Shown here in pieces: positions 50,383 to 59,918 of a stretch of DNA of 64,000 nt (position 1 is the first letter of the stretch; every line of letters begins with the position of its first letter). Both the position numbers and the translations under genes were made by a program. A model generated the notes under the pieces. That model worked only from the letters and a program-made list of their open reading frames with translations, searched no databases and was not told the origin of the DNA. Origin of the DNA: Clostridiales bacterium (GTDB lineage: Bacteria > Bacillota > Clostridia > Saccharofermentanales > Saccharofermentanaceae); assembly GCA_017561715.1 (NCBI GenBank), contig JAFZBN010000003.1:87828-151827 (forward strand). Direction: 5' to 3'.

Positions 50383-52008
50383 TCAGAACTGGTTGTAGAT
50401 GAACTGCGATGCATCGTAGCCGAGGCCGTATGCGCCGAAGACGACGATGACAAGAAGCAGTACGGTAAAGATCGCCCAGCGGCCTGCAAACGGGATCTTC
50501 TTTTCCATCTTGTCACGAACGGAACCGGATCTTGCGATCATGCTGACAACAAACATCAGGATCGTACCAAGTGCCAGGATGACGTAGTCCGCACGGTTGA
50601 TGCCGAGGTGCAGAAGTGTGCCGTTTCCAAGCGTGTTCCAGTTCCATGTCGTAAACATCGTGCCGAACATCTTAAACGTCAGCGGAACATCGCGGTAGCA
50701 GTCGAAGAGTCGAAGCGCGCTCATGAGAAGGATCGTTCTTCCGATCTGGAAGGACTTATATGCAGTGCTTCCGTCTGTGTTGACTTTCTTATGGAACTTG
50801 GCATAAAGCGGTTCGAGTTCCTGGGAGATCATGATGACTACGAAGTTGCCGAGACCCCATACAATGAAGTTCCAGGAAGCTCCGTGCCAGATACCTGTCG
50901 TAAACCAGACGACGAACGATGCAAGGTATACGGGAAGTCTCTTACCCATCTTTTCCGGAAGATGCGCGCGGCTCCATTTAGAAAGCTTGAGCATCGGGCC
51001 GGAAACGGAGATCGGATAGAAGATATAATCCGTAAACCATGTACCCATCGTGATGTGCCAGCGTCTCCAGTACTCGGCGATATTCTTACTGAAGAACGGA
51101 CGCTCGAAGTTCTCTTTGACGGGAATACCGAGCATCTCCGCGATACCGATCGTGATGTCGATACCGCCCGTAAAGTCGGCATAAAGTTCCAGCGCATAGA
51201 ACATCATAACGAGGAAGACATACGCTCCCTTGAAATTCTCCGGCGTATCAATCATGGTGTTGACCGCAGGAAGAATACGATCCGCGATCACGAGTTTTTT
51301 GAAGTAACCCCAGATGACTCTCTGAAGACCTCTTTCCAGCACGCGGCCCTTAAAGGTATGCGGCGTGAAAAGCTCCTTACTGAGATCGCCGTAGCGGCTG
51401 ATCGGGCCCTGTACGAGCTGCGGAAAGAAGCCTACGAACAGCGCGTACTTGAAGAAGTTCTTCTGCGCTTCGTGGCGGTCACGATAGACGTCGATAACAT
51501 AGCCGACGGCCTGGAATGTGTAAAAGGAAATACCCATCGGCAGCGCGATGGTCAAAAAGTTGATCCTTTTCGGCGCGTGAAAAGCCGAGAGGATGCCGTT
51601 GATGTTGTAGATCGTAAAATTGGTGTATTTAACGACCGCAAGGATCAGAAGTGCGAGCGTGATGCCGATCGCCATGATCCTGCGGCGCTTCTTTTTCTGT
51701 CCTTCTTTAAGACGTTTTCTTGCTTCCTTACCGACTTCTTCAGGGCTTCCCTCACCGCTCTTTTCAAGTAGCTTCATCTCGGAAAAGCGCGCGTCGGCTT
51801 TCTTCTTGTTACTTGAGATCAGAAGGCCCGCGATGTACGTGATGACCGTAACACCGGCGATGTAAAAGAGGAACTTCCATCCTGCGAAGAAGTAAAAAAC
51901 GTAAGACCCCAGCAGAAGCAAGGGCCACTTTGCCTTCTTCGGAAGCACATAGTAAAGTGCCACAAGAAGGATCACAAATCCGATAAACGCGTAGGAAGTA
52001 AAAAGCAT
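50383..52008 (-). CDS. MBOAT-family acyltransferase (AlgI/DltB-like)
   Basis: A 541-residue polytopic membrane protein with about ten helices. MBOAT signatures: FFPQLVQGPISRYGDL, LELYADFTGGIDITIG, NFERPFFSKNIAEYWRRWHITMG and the invariant His in GIWHGASWNFIVWG. It moves acyl or aminoacyl groups across the membrane, as DltB does from the carrier protein. Last gene of a Dlt-like operon, 35 bases after the carrier protein gene. The substrate is inferred from neighbours only. Confidence 0.93.
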   Translation of the reverse strand: MLFTSYAFIGFVILLVALYYVLPKKAKWPLLLLGSYVFYFFAGWKFLFYIAGVTVITYIAGLLISSNKKKADARFSEMKLLEKSGEGSPEEVGKEARKRLKEGQKKKRRRIMAIGITLALLILAVVKYTNFTIYNINGILSAFHAPKRINFLTIALPMGISFYTFQAVGYVIDVYRDRHEAQKNFFKYALFVGFFPQLVQGPISRYGDLSKELFTPHTFKGRVLERGLQRVIWGYFKKLVIADRILPAVNTMIDTPENFKGAYVFLVMMFYALELYADFTGGIDITIGIAEMLGIPVKENFERPFFSKNIAEYWRRWHITMGTWFTDYIFYPISVSGPMLKLSKWSRAHLPEKMGKRLPVYLASFVVWFTTGIWHGASWNFIVWGLGNFVVIMISQELEPLYAKFHKKVNTDGSTAYKSFQIGRTILLMSALRLFDCYRDVPLTFKMFGTMFTTWNWNTLGNGTLLHLGINRADYVILALGTILMFVVSMIARSGSVRDKMEKKIPFAGRWAIFTVLLLVIVVFGAYGLGYDASQFIYNQF

Positions 52009-52043
52009 AGTTTAATCTCGAGCCTCAGAAAGAGGCTTCGTTC

Positions 52044-52274
52044 TTACTCCTCGTCCTGCAGTTTCTCGATCAGTTCCCACAGAGCCTTCGCGGAATTGAA
52101 GTTCTCCGGGACCATGTACTCGGCAGAAACGACGACATCGAATTTGTCGGCGATCTCCGATACGAGAGAAATAATATCGAACGAATCGAGGATCTTTCCG
52201 TCGACAAGGTTGGTTGCCGTTTCATAATCCACGTCCGGGTGAATATCCTTTAAAATCGCAATAAGCTCGTCCAT
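52044..52274 (-). CDS. Acyl carrier protein, DltC-like
   Basis: A 76-residue carrier protein. The phosphopantetheine attachment Ser lies in KILDSFDIISLV (D-S-F/L motif), followed by the typical helix III region (VVSAEYMVPENFNSAKALWELI). The ATG at 52274 is 8 bases after GGAGG. It should carry the amino acid activated by the adjacent adenylation enzyme. A 99-base gap separates it from the upstream ligase gene. Confidence 0.9.
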   Translation of the reverse strand: MDELIAILKDIHPDVDYETATNLVDGKILDSFDIISLVSEIADKFDVVVSAEYMVPENFNSAKALWELIEKLQDEE

Positions 52275-52373
52275 TTGACTAACCTCCAAAATGTCGCCTT
52301 TTGTCAGCGTTCCAGATAATTATATATGTACGGATTTTTTCTTGCAATTACCGTACTGTCACATGAAGTCTTC

Positions 52374-53885
52374 TCAGATCATGCCGGAAAGAGCCACACG
52401 GTCGGTCTTTCCGTTGGATGTCAGCGGGATGCGGTCGAGCTTTTTGGTTACGTTCGGAACCATATATCTCGGCAGGCTGTCCTTTAAGATGACCTTCATG
52501 TCAGCCTCTTCCTTATCTCCGCTATAGAAAAGCACGATCTTGCCCTTCACTTTGTCGTAGACACATGCGGCACCCGTGATGCCCTCGATCATCTGCGCGT
52601 TGACCTCGATCTCGCCGAGCTCGATACGGTGGCCCATGTGCTTGATCTGGAAGTCCTTTCTCGAAACAAACATCAGCTCGCCGCGTTCGTTGTAGCGTCC
52701 GATGTCACCGGTTCTGTAAATGAGCTCCGGCCAGTGCTTTTGGAGCGGATTGAGCGTGAAGCTCTCGGAAGTCTTTTCCGGGTTGTTCATATATCCCAAT
52801 GTCAGGGATGTGCCGCGGATGCAGATCTCGCCCTGCTCGCCGCTCTCCTTGGTGACCTCTCTGTTTTCGTCGTCGAGGAGGAGGATCTCCGTGTTATCGA
52901 ACGGACGTCCGATCGGGATCGCCTCACCGTCTTCAAAATCTCTGTCAACTCTGTAATAGCAGCACATGCCGGTACCTTCAGTCGGTCCGTACAGGTTCGT
53001 AAACGTAGCCTCCGGAAGCGCCTGGCGCCACATGCGGAACTGCTTTAACGGGAATACTTCAGAGCCGAACGCGATCGTCTTTAGGTACTTCGGGACTTCT
53101 GTTTTGAAGGTGCCGAACGTGGAGATGATCGTCAGCGCCGAAACGACCCAGCAGACGGTATTGATCTCGTGTTCGTTCAAGTACTGCACGAGTTTAAGCG
53201 GCTGCATGAAAAGCGTCTTCGGGACGAAATATGTCGTCGCGCCGAAACGCATCGTCGGGAAAAGCTCCTTGAAGCAGGCATCCAGATAAAGCGGTGTCTG
53301 GTTTCCGAATACGGTCTCCGAGGAGAATCCGAGCACTTCGGAAAGCTGGTCGATGTAATCGTTGACCGCACGGTGGCAGCCGACAACCCCCTTCGGAACA
53401 CCTGTGGAACCTGAGGTAAATACGATATAGAGCGGATCCGTGTCGATGGACGAATTATAGACGGCAGTAAGCGCCTCATCGTCGATCTCGGAACTGTTTA
53501 AGATCTCGGAATACTTCACGATCTTGCCTGTGAAGCCGAGTTCGGATGCTTTTTCAAAAGTGGAATCATCGCAGATCAGAAGCGGTGACTTAACGTTTTC
53601 GAGGATCAGATGGATACGTACCGCCGGCATTTCAGCATCGATCGGAACGTAGTAGGACCCCGCGCGGATGATGCCGAAAAAAGCGGCGACTTCTTCCGGA
53701 GACTTCTCCATGAAGACGACGATCGGGCTCTTTTTGATGCCTTCGGAAAGAACGAAAGTACCGATACGGTCGATCGCGTGGTCAAGCTGCTTAAATGTCA
53801 GAACGGAATTCTCTCCGCAGAAAGCCGGCTTGTCCGGAAATCTCGCTACGGTATTCTTCAAATCTTTGAGCACATGATTATGCAT
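52374..53885 (-). CDS. Amino acid adenylation enzyme, DltA-like
   Basis: A 503-residue ANL enzyme. Motifs: IVFTSGSTGVPKGVVG, NLYGPTEGTG, YRTGDIGRYNERGELMFVSRKDFQIK and LTSNGKTDRVAL (catalytic Lys). It fits DltA and NRPS adenylation domains, not acyl-CoA ligases. In DltA an amino-acid-binding Asp precedes the L-x-P segment (here YLDACFKELFP), and the Cys of F-C-G-E-V-L-P faces the alanine side chain; here that segment reads FGSEVFP, so the Cys is absent. The substrate pocket may therefore differ from D-Ala (my hand alignment). A ribosome site overlaps the racemase stop. Confidence 0.88.
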   Translation of the reverse strand: MHNHVLKDLKNTVARFPDKPAFCGENSVLTFKQLDHAIDRIGTFVLSEGIKKSPIVVFMEKSPEEVAAFFGIIRAGSYYVPIDAEMPAVRIHLILENVKSPLLICDDSTFEKASELGFTGKIVKYSEILNSSEIDDEALTAVYNSSIDTDPLYIVFTSGSTGVPKGVVGCHRAVNDYIDQLSEVLGFSSETVFGNQTPLYLDACFKELFPTMRFGATTYFVPKTLFMQPLKLVQYLNEHEINTVCWVVSALTIISTFGTFKTEVPKYLKTIAFGSEVFPLKQFRMWRQALPEATFTNLYGPTEGTGMCCYYRVDRDFEDGEAIPIGRPFDNTEILLLDDENREVTKESGEQGEICIRGTSLTLGYMNNPEKTSESFTLNPLQKHWPELIYRTGDIGRYNERGELMFVSRKDFQIKHMGHRIELGEIEVNAQMIEGITGAACVYDKVKGKIVLFYSGDKEEADMKVILKDSLPRYMVPNVTKKLDRIPLTSNGKTDRVALSGMI

Positions 53886-53888
53886 CTG

Positions 53889-54578
53889 TTATTCTCCTTT
53901 GCATTCGCGTACACAAGCCTTTGCCAGCACGTCGATGATATCTACGAAACGATCGTCGAGGTCCAACTCGACCATGGCCTGCGAAAGCTCGGTGCAGCCG
54001 AGAACGATCGCCTGCGCGCCCGAAAGGAAGAGCGCTTCCGAGGCCTCGGTAAAATAGCCGTGGTTCAGTGCTTTTCCCGCTTTCACATCATCGTAGATCA
54101 GAGACATGACCTTCTTCTGGTCTCCTTCAGACGGCCAGATGCAGGTCACGCCGAATTCACTTAAAACATCGTCATAGATCTTCGACTGGCGTGCGCCGTC
54201 GGTCGCCATGACGCCAAGGGAAGTCACGCCTTTATCCTGACACCAGTTCCCCAGTTCACGGATCGCGTGGATGACGGGAAGGCCGATGCCCTCTTCCATT
54301 TCCTTGTGAAAAGCATGCGCCGTGATGCAGGGGATCGCGAGGACCTCCGCACCGATATCACGAAGCTTTCTTCCGACTTCGATCAAAGTCGGGCGCGGAT
54401 CTTCCGCCGCATCCTTTGAAAGAAGGAAAGCGGTACGGTCCGGGATCTGGGGGCAGGAGCCAATCCAGGTCTCTATATGTTCCTGATCTATGGAAGCATT
54501 GGTCATCTCAACGACACGACTGTAGAAATACGCAGTCGCCATTGGTCCCAGTCCGCCGATGATTCCCAGTTTCTTCAA
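53889..54578 (-). CDS. Aspartate/glutamate-type amino acid racemase
   Basis: A 229-residue PLP-independent racemase. Both catalytic Cys motifs are visible: AIPCITAHAF and IVLGCTELSQAM, with the fold start LGIIGGLGPMATAYFYSR. In the first motif Asn is replaced by Ile. Relatives include aspartate racemase and broad-range RacX/YgeA, so the amino acid is uncertain. The start is TTG at 54578 with GAGGAAG before it. The stop is 3 bases from the adenylation enzyme start, so the two are tightly coupled; it probably supplies the D-amino acid for that enzyme. Confidence 0.88.
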   Translation of the reverse strand: MKKLGIIGGLGPMATAYFYSRVVEMTNASIDQEHIETWIGSCPQIPDRTAFLLSKDAAEDPRPTLIEVGRKLRDIGAEVLAIPCITAHAFHKEMEEGIGLPVIHAIRELGNWCQDKGVTSLGVMATDGARQSKIYDDVLSEFGVTCIWPSEGDQKKVMSLIYDDVKAGKALNHGYFTEASEALFLSGAQAIVLGCTELSQAMVELDLDDRFVDIIDVLAKACVRECKGE

Positions 54579-54599
54579 GTTTCTTCCTCTCTTTCCGAC

Positions 54600-56222
54600 T
54601 TACGGGATCGTCACGTCGTAACGGTCGGCATCGTAATAGTGGTATCCGCGGTGGCTGTCGGAATAGGTCTTCAGTTTCTCAGAATCCCACATGAAGAATC
54701 TCGTTCCGTCATCCTTCGTCAGAGCGTCACAGTGATACCAGACGCCGTCGATCTTGACCGCGTTCCAGAAATGCTGAGCGTATGTGATCGGATATCTTTC
54801 GATCATGAAGGTCTCGAAGCCCGCGCGGGTGTAGAGCGCGTGGCAGGTCGACGCGATCGTGAAACAGTCGCCGATACGGTTCTTAAGGCCCTCGTAAGCG
54901 CCCTGGACCCAGCTGATCTTCGTCGCGTGGCCCTGATACTTGACCGACCAGTCGACCCAGTTGAAGATCGCTTCGACCTTCTCTTTCTCACTCATTCCGT
55001 CTTTAAGGATCTGGGCAAGGATCTGATCACAGAGTTCCCAGACATCGTCTTCGGTATACGGGCGATAAACGACCGTGACCGTGATCTCGACAGATGTCGT
55101 GTTGCCGGCCTTATCCGTTGCGGAATAGGTGACTTTGTATGTGCCTTCCGTGTTGATATCAACAGCAGAGTTATCGACCGTATAGGCAATATCCGGATCC
55201 GCGTTATCTGTTACGGTGACGTGGTCCTTATACGCGATCGCCTGTCCGGTGATGATGCTGATATCTTTCGCGCCCTCGATGACCGGAGCCTCATCGTCTT
55301 TTTTCAAGTTGATATGTGATGTAACGACATCTTCGTTTCCGGCCGCGTCTACCAGACGGATCTGTATGTCTCTTTCACCCGGCTCGTCAAACTTCGGATC
55401 TTCGACAAATTCCATCGTGACCTCGGTTGCGTCCGTAAGACCGTCGACGAGTTCTTCCGCCGTCTTCGGATAGCCTGCGAAGCCTTCGTAATCGATGCCT
55501 GTCGCTCTCGGCGGAGTCGTATCCTCAAGATGCAGGATACTGTCGTAACGGATACCGTCTACGCTGAAAGAGACCGTATAATCGCCCGGCACGTCCATCT
55601 GAATGTCGGAAAGCGGAGTCAGGAGCGCCGCGTCCTTTTCTCCGAATGCAAAAGAACTTGCCTCGGGGCGTTTGCTTCCGGCTTCCATGGTGATCTCCGG
55701 ATAAATGCCGATGACACGAAGCTGCGTGGTCGCGCTTGCGACGTTGCCGCCTAAGTCATGGCAGGTAAGTGAAATGTCCTGTGTTCCGACACGCTCGAAA
55801 TCAGGTTCGCTGGTAAATTCGACCGTGCAGGCTGTCTGGTCATCCATCGTGACAATAAAGTCCTCGGCCGGGATCGTCTGGCCGTACATCGCTGTTTTCG
55901 GCGCCGCGGAAAGGACCGGAGCGATCGTATCCGTGACGATGAGTTTTGAATCATATGTCTTTTTTCCGAGCTGGATCGTAACATTGTACTCGCCCGGAAC
56001 ACTTACGTCATAAGCGGAGGTTCCGTACTGGAATGCCGCGGATTTCTTGTCTTTCTTAAAACGTACGAAATCGGAAGCACTGACCGGGGTTCCGGCTTCC
56101 ACGGAACACTCTTTATAGACGCGCTTTTCTCTGTCAATGTAAATATTCAACGCCATCAGCACCCCGAACAAAGCGACCACGGAGATCGCTATGATCAATA
56201 TACGGCGTTTTTTCTTACTCAT
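54600..56222 (-). CDS. Membrane-anchored Ig-like protein with transglutaminase-like domain
   Basis: About 540 residues: an N-terminal membrane helix (ILIIAISVVALFGVLMALNIYI), then several bacterial Ig/cadherin-like repeats (about 45-400; e.g. GTYKVTYSATDKAGNTTSVE) and a C-terminal transglutaminase-like domain. The catalytic triad is visible: Cys in RIGDCFTIASTCHALY, His in AQHFWNAVKIDG and Asp in YHCDALT. It may act on wall peptides or proteins outside the membrane. The start at 56222 is uncertain, as the Shine-Dalgarno GGGAGA is rather far. It precedes the racemase by 21 bases, in the same operon as the Dlt-like genes. Confidence 0.83.
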   Translation of the reverse strand: MSKKKRRILIIAISVVALFGVLMALNIYIDREKRVYKECSVEAGTPVSASDFVRFKKDKKSAAFQYGTSAYDVSVPGEYNVTIQLGKKTYDSKLIVTDTIAPVLSAAPKTAMYGQTIPAEDFIVTMDDQTACTVEFTSEPDFERVGTQDISLTCHDLGGNVASATTQLRVIGIYPEITMEAGSKRPEASSFAFGEKDAALLTPLSDIQMDVPGDYTVSFSVDGIRYDSILHLEDTTPPRATGIDYEGFAGYPKTAEELVDGLTDATEVTMEFVEDPKFDEPGERDIQIRLVDAAGNEDVVTSHINLKKDDEAPVIEGAKDISIITGQAIAYKDHVTVTDNADPDIAYTVDNSAVDINTEGTYKVTYSATDKAGNTTSVEITVTVVYRPYTEDDVWELCDQILAQILKDGMSEKEKVEAIFNWVDWSVKYQGHATKISWVQGAYEGLKNRIGDCFTIASTCHALYTRAGFETFMIERYPITYAQHFWNAVKIDGVWYHCDALTKDDGTRFFMWDSEKLKTYSDSHRGYHYYDADRYDVTIP

Positions 56223-56324
56223 GATGTCTTCATCTCCCATGTCAAAATGCGGCAAAACAACAGGAACCCCTACAGTCCTGTCATTTTACTGCTAATACTA
56301 TATCACGTTTATTTGATTATAGCA

Positions 56325-57035
56325 TTACGACTTAGTTATATTACTGAGGATCTTCATGGACCAGTTCGCGTCGATCAATTCGTACTCTGTCTTCGATTCT
56401 TTTTTGACACGGTCTTCGAACATGGAAACGACCTCGTCGTAAAGTCCTTCGGGGAATTCCGCCCAGAATTTCTTTCCGTCCTTACTGAAGATGATAAGTC
56501 CGTCTTTATCCTCCTGCCGCTCGAAAAGCACCTGTACCGCGGTAAAACCGGGGTTCTGCTTCAGAAACTGCGCGAATACGAAAGTCTTGGAAAGCTCGAC
56601 GAAGCGGTCATCCAGGCCCGCGTCCGCGATCTTGATCTTCTCGGCGAGCTCGTTGATCGAACGGACGGCACGCATCGTGCAGACTTTTGCCGCCTTGAGC
56701 ATATCCTCCGACCAGGTCTCCTGCTGCGCGTTGAGTTTTTCGAGAGCATCCTCCGTCTGACCCGGCAGAAGGTAGATCATCAGTGCTTTTCCCATATCAT
56801 CATAAAGGAGCGGATAGGAAACGGCGGTCTGTTCCTTACAGTCGGGACATGTGTACATGAAGAAAGACCCGTCTAAGACCTGCTGTTTTTCCTCCGGGTG
56901 AAGGGAGACATTGACGCAGGCACGAAGCGAGATCGTGTCTTTCCTGCCGCAGTGCGAGCAGGTGATCTCCGCGGTCACCGGTTTATACTGTTCCTTCTCT
57001 CCGGGAGTAAGATTAAAATCCTTTTTGTCACTCAT
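56325..57035 (-). CDS. CpXC domain protein
   Basis: A 236-residue protein whose N-terminal half is a CpXC domain: AEITCSHCGRKDTISLRACVNVSLHPEEKQQVLDG, then FMYTCPDC and SYPLLYDDMGKALMIYLLP. The two C-x2-C pairs should bind zinc. The second half (about residues 125-236) is helical and unrecognised. The start is probably ATG 57035, although 57050 is possible. It follows the amidase gene in the same direction within about 20 bases. Role unknown, but CpXC proteins are common in clostridia. Confidence 0.82.
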   Translation of the reverse strand: MSDKKDFNLTPGEKEQYKPVTAEITCSHCGRKDTISLRACVNVSLHPEEKQQVLDGSFFMYTCPDCKEQTAVSYPLLYDDMGKALMIYLLPGQTEDALEKLNAQQETWSEDMLKAAKVCTMRAVRSINELAEKIKIADAGLDDRFVELSKTFVFAQFLKQNPGFTAVQVLFERQEDKDGLIIFSKDGKKFWAEFPEGLYDEVVSMFEDRVKKESKTEYELIDANWSMKILSNITKS

Positions 57036-57052
57036 GATCTCTTTTTCCATCC

Positions 57053-58108
57053 TTATCTGTTTTTCATCTTGCTGCAGAATGCCGCGCATCCCATGCAGAT
57101 CTTATTCTGATAATCCGGATCTGACAGGAGCTTGTCCTCTTCACTGTTGCTCATAAAGCCCATCTCCAAAAGGAATGACGGAACGGACGTTGCCCAGTTC
57201 AGACCGCTGTAAGTCGTCGAAGAATTCGTGCCGCGGAATTTCGATCCCGTCGCTTCGGAAAGGCAGTTGCCGAGCCAGTTTCCCCAGGTGACCTGGCTGT
57301 CGCCGAAATCACTTTTGCTGCAGACAAATACGCCGATCCCTTTTGACGACGAGCTGTCGGAAGAGTCGCAGTGAAGGCGCAGGAATACATCCGCGTTGTT
57401 GTTGACGGCGATCTGCGCGCGCTCGATATTGGATATATTGACGTCATTGGAGGTCCTGGTCATGATGACCGTCGCGCCCATGGATTCGAGCGTATCTCTC
57501 ATCTTCAGACCGATCTCCAGGACTACCTCATACTCCGGCCTCTTGGTCGAAACACCGGAAGTACCGGCAGATACTTTGGCCTTCTTCTCATCCGACCAAG
57601 GAGCGACCGCCTCTGTCTCGGAATTGGCTTTTTTCTGATGACCCGGATCGAGAACGATGACCATGCCGGACAGATCGTAAGATCCCGTCGGTGCGGGGCT
57701 GCTCTTTGTCGTCTCCGTCGCCGGTGTCGTTTCGGGAACAGGCGTCGGCGTCGGTTCCGGAGTCGGGGTCGGCGTCGGTGAAGGCGTCGGTTCCGTCTCA
57801 CTCGGAGTCGTTTCCGCTTCACTTGTTGTCACGTCCGCGCTCGTCGGATCTACATTCTCTGTCTCACTCGGGTCGGAAGAAGAAATGATCGGATCCGTCT
57901 TGCTCGGATCGGATATGTCTTCCGTATTCAGGACGTCCGATGAACCGTCTTCGACCGACTCGGTCACATTGCCGCTTCCGGGATTTCGAAGAGACTTATC
58001 TTCCGAGCTTTTCTTCCATGGTCCGATCGTGAACATCAGAACGACCACGGTAAGAAGCAGAACGCCGGTAACTACCGACATGATCGGGATCATTTTCTTG
58101 CTTTTCAT
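57053..58108 (-). CDS. N-acetylmuramoyl-L-alanine amidase (Amidase_3)
   Basis: Cuts the bond between muramic acid and the peptide in peptidoglycan. The 351-residue protein has a membrane anchor (MSVVTGVLLLTVVVLMFTI), a long Ser/Thr/Pro/Glu linker (about residues 35-155), then an Amidase_3 domain. Zinc ligands: VLDPGHQ (His), VLEIGLKM (Glu) and LRLHCDSS (His), plus the catalytic Glu in FLLEMGFMSN. ATG at 58108 overlaps the upstream stop by one base. The anchor and linker suggest action at the wall. Confidence 0.93.
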   Translation of the reverse strand: MKSKKMIPIMSVVTGVLLLTVVVLMFTIGPWKKSSEDKSLRNPGSGNVTESVEDGSSDVLNTEDISDPSKTDPIISSSDPSETENVDPTSADVTTSEAETTPSETEPTPSPTPTPTPEPTPTPVPETTPATETTKSSPAPTGSYDLSGMVIVLDPGHQKKANSETEAVAPWSDEKKAKVSAGTSGVSTKRPEYEVVLEIGLKMRDTLESMGATVIMTRTSNDVNISNIERAQIAVNNNADVFLRLHCDSSDSSSSKGIGVFVCSKSDFGDSQVTWGNWLGNCLSEATGSKFRGTNSSTTYSGLNWATSVPSFLLEMGFMSNSEEDKLLSDPDYQNKICMGCAAFCSKMKNR

Positions 58109-59697
58109 CAATTCTCCTCCTCGATCGAGTTTTCCACCAGAACAGTTCCGTCCGGATTATAGATCGTGACCTTTAACGGTCCTTTTACCAGAGAGGAAAC
58201 ATCGATATCGACTACAGCTTCATTGTCGGTGACGATGTCGGTGATACCCTCATCGAGCACTGTTCCGGATCCGTCTTCCACCTTATAAGTGAACTGCATG
58301 TACAGATAGTAATCGTTCGTATACGCATAGTAGCGGATCTTTTTCGCGTCTGCCGGGATCTTGTAGATATATGTGAATGTCCCGTTTTCCTCCCACGTGA
58401 AGCAGTCGTTGCGGACATAAGCCTTCGTATCGTCCAGCTCGAACTCTTCGCCGTCCTTGAGGATCTCGAAAGTAAAGTATCGCTTGCCCGACCCGTCCAT
58501 ATCGTAGATGATCAGCGTGTACTCGCCCGGTCCCGGATTCGAAAGATCCGTCATCGGAAGCTCTACCATGGTCGATGTCGGTGTGACGGTGTTTCTGTAA
58601 AGTTCCTTATCGTCTCTTCCGACGCCGCTTCCTTCTACCAGCGCGTAAGTGATCTGAACACCATCGAACTTGTCGATCTCAACTGCTGCCTGTAAGGACT
58701 TATCTGATTCGTGATAGCCGGGTACCGGAACTCCGTTTTCATCTACCATCTTGATCTTATTGATAAAATACCGCACCGGAAGCGGAAGATTGTCGTCAAT
58801 GATCTCCACGCAGGCGACCGTGACCAGAGTTCCGCCGGCGTCATAAATGGTGCAGGAGATCCAGCCGACGGGGATCTGATATGTCGGGTACCAGTCGATA
58901 TATACCATGCTTTCACCGTCATCTATATCGATGGAGCCTTCGGTTATATTCCCGTCATAATCTTCAAACTCATATGTCAGCGTCTGCTTGGGAACCGGAT
59001 TCCAGAAGCTGAGCATCAGTCGGATACGATCTGTCGTCTGGTGATATGCTTCGACTTCATCAAAATTCGTATCATACCAGGCACAGTAAGTATCCGGTAA
59101 CGGCTGTGCTTTCGACGTATGCGGCGCAGTCGGCGCCGGGACCGTGTCCATACCGAGATCTTCGATAAAAGCGAAAAGCGCCTCGCTGATATCATCGAAG
59201 CTCTCTCCTTCGATCAGCCAGTCGTCATCGTAAACGAGTTCGACTTCGACCTCGATTCTCTCTTCCTTGGCTCCTTCGATCGCTTTGACCAGCTCTCTGT
59301 TGGTGCTGTCATGCGTGATCTGTTTTCTAAAGTCTATAGTATCAAAATAGGTAAAGACGATCAGGGCTTCCCCCTCACCCTCTTTTTCGTCAGCCTCGAC
59401 ATCCTCGATCGAGTAATCGATCCTTTTTCTTGCCGCTTCAAAAACATCCTTTACTTCCGATTCCCTGTAGTTTTCCAGGGTGCCTGCCCACTTGCTTCTT
59501 CCGGAGAGCATTTTCTCGATCTTTTCGATCTTCGCGCTCTTTATATATGCGCAGACGTCATCCAGCATCGCGGCCGCATGCTGCTCCGCGGTTCTCTTCT
59601 TACCTTTCTTTTTCCCCGAATTGTTACACCCACTCAAAATGATCGACACCGTCATGACGCATACCATCACCAGTGCCTGAAATCTCCTTTTGTTCAT
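58108..59697 (-). CDS. Large lipoprotein, unknown function
   Basis: A 529-residue lipoprotein with lipobox ILSGC, then a Lys-rich stretch (KKKGKKRT). The N-terminal part (about 40-190) is helical and charged (KIEKIEKMLSGRSKWAG); the C-terminal part has beta-type repeats with YEFEDYDGNITEGSIDIDDG and KITYALVEG-like strands. AGGAGG precedes the ATG at 59697. Operon partner of the amidase and CpXC genes. No domain is recognised with confidence. Confidence 0.7.
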   Translation of the reverse strand: MNKRRFQALVMVCVMTVSIILSGCNNSGKKKGKKRTAEQHAAAMLDDVCAYIKSAKIEKIEKMLSGRSKWAGTLENYRESEVKDVFEAARKRIDYSIEDVEADEKEGEGEALIVFTYFDTIDFRKQITHDSTNRELVKAIEGAKEERIEVEVELVYDDDWLIEGESFDDISEALFAFIEDLGMDTVPAPTAPHTSKAQPLPDTYCAWYDTNFDEVEAYHQTTDRIRLMLSFWNPVPKQTLTYEFEDYDGNITEGSIDIDDGESMVYIDWYPTYQIPVGWISCTIYDAGGTLVTVACVEIIDDNLPLPVRYFINKIKMVDENGVPVPGYHESDKSLQAAVEIDKFDGVQITYALVEGSGVGRDDKELYRNTVTPTSTMVELPMTDLSNPGPGEYTLIIYDMDGSGKRYFTFEILKDGEEFELDDTKAYVRNDCFTWEENGTFTYIYKIPADAKKIRYYAYTNDYYLYMQFTYKVEDGSGTVLDEGITDIVTDNEAVVDIDVSSLVKGPLKVTIYNPDGTVLVENSIEEEN

Positions 59698-59918
59698 GGA
59701 ATGCCTCCTTTTCTTGCTTCCTTTAGTTTGCCATCTTTGCCCTCCTTTTAGCAAGTCAATGTATTTCTTTTTCGTTAAAATCAGGTAAAAATGTGCACTT
59801 CATCAAGCAAGGCACTTTCTCTTCGTGAACGGCTGTGATATTATTTATTTGGTTGGGTGATCTTCGATTGAGATCGAGGGTGTATGATCTACTTGGGTGG
59901 AAGGGAGCAGTTTTCTAC

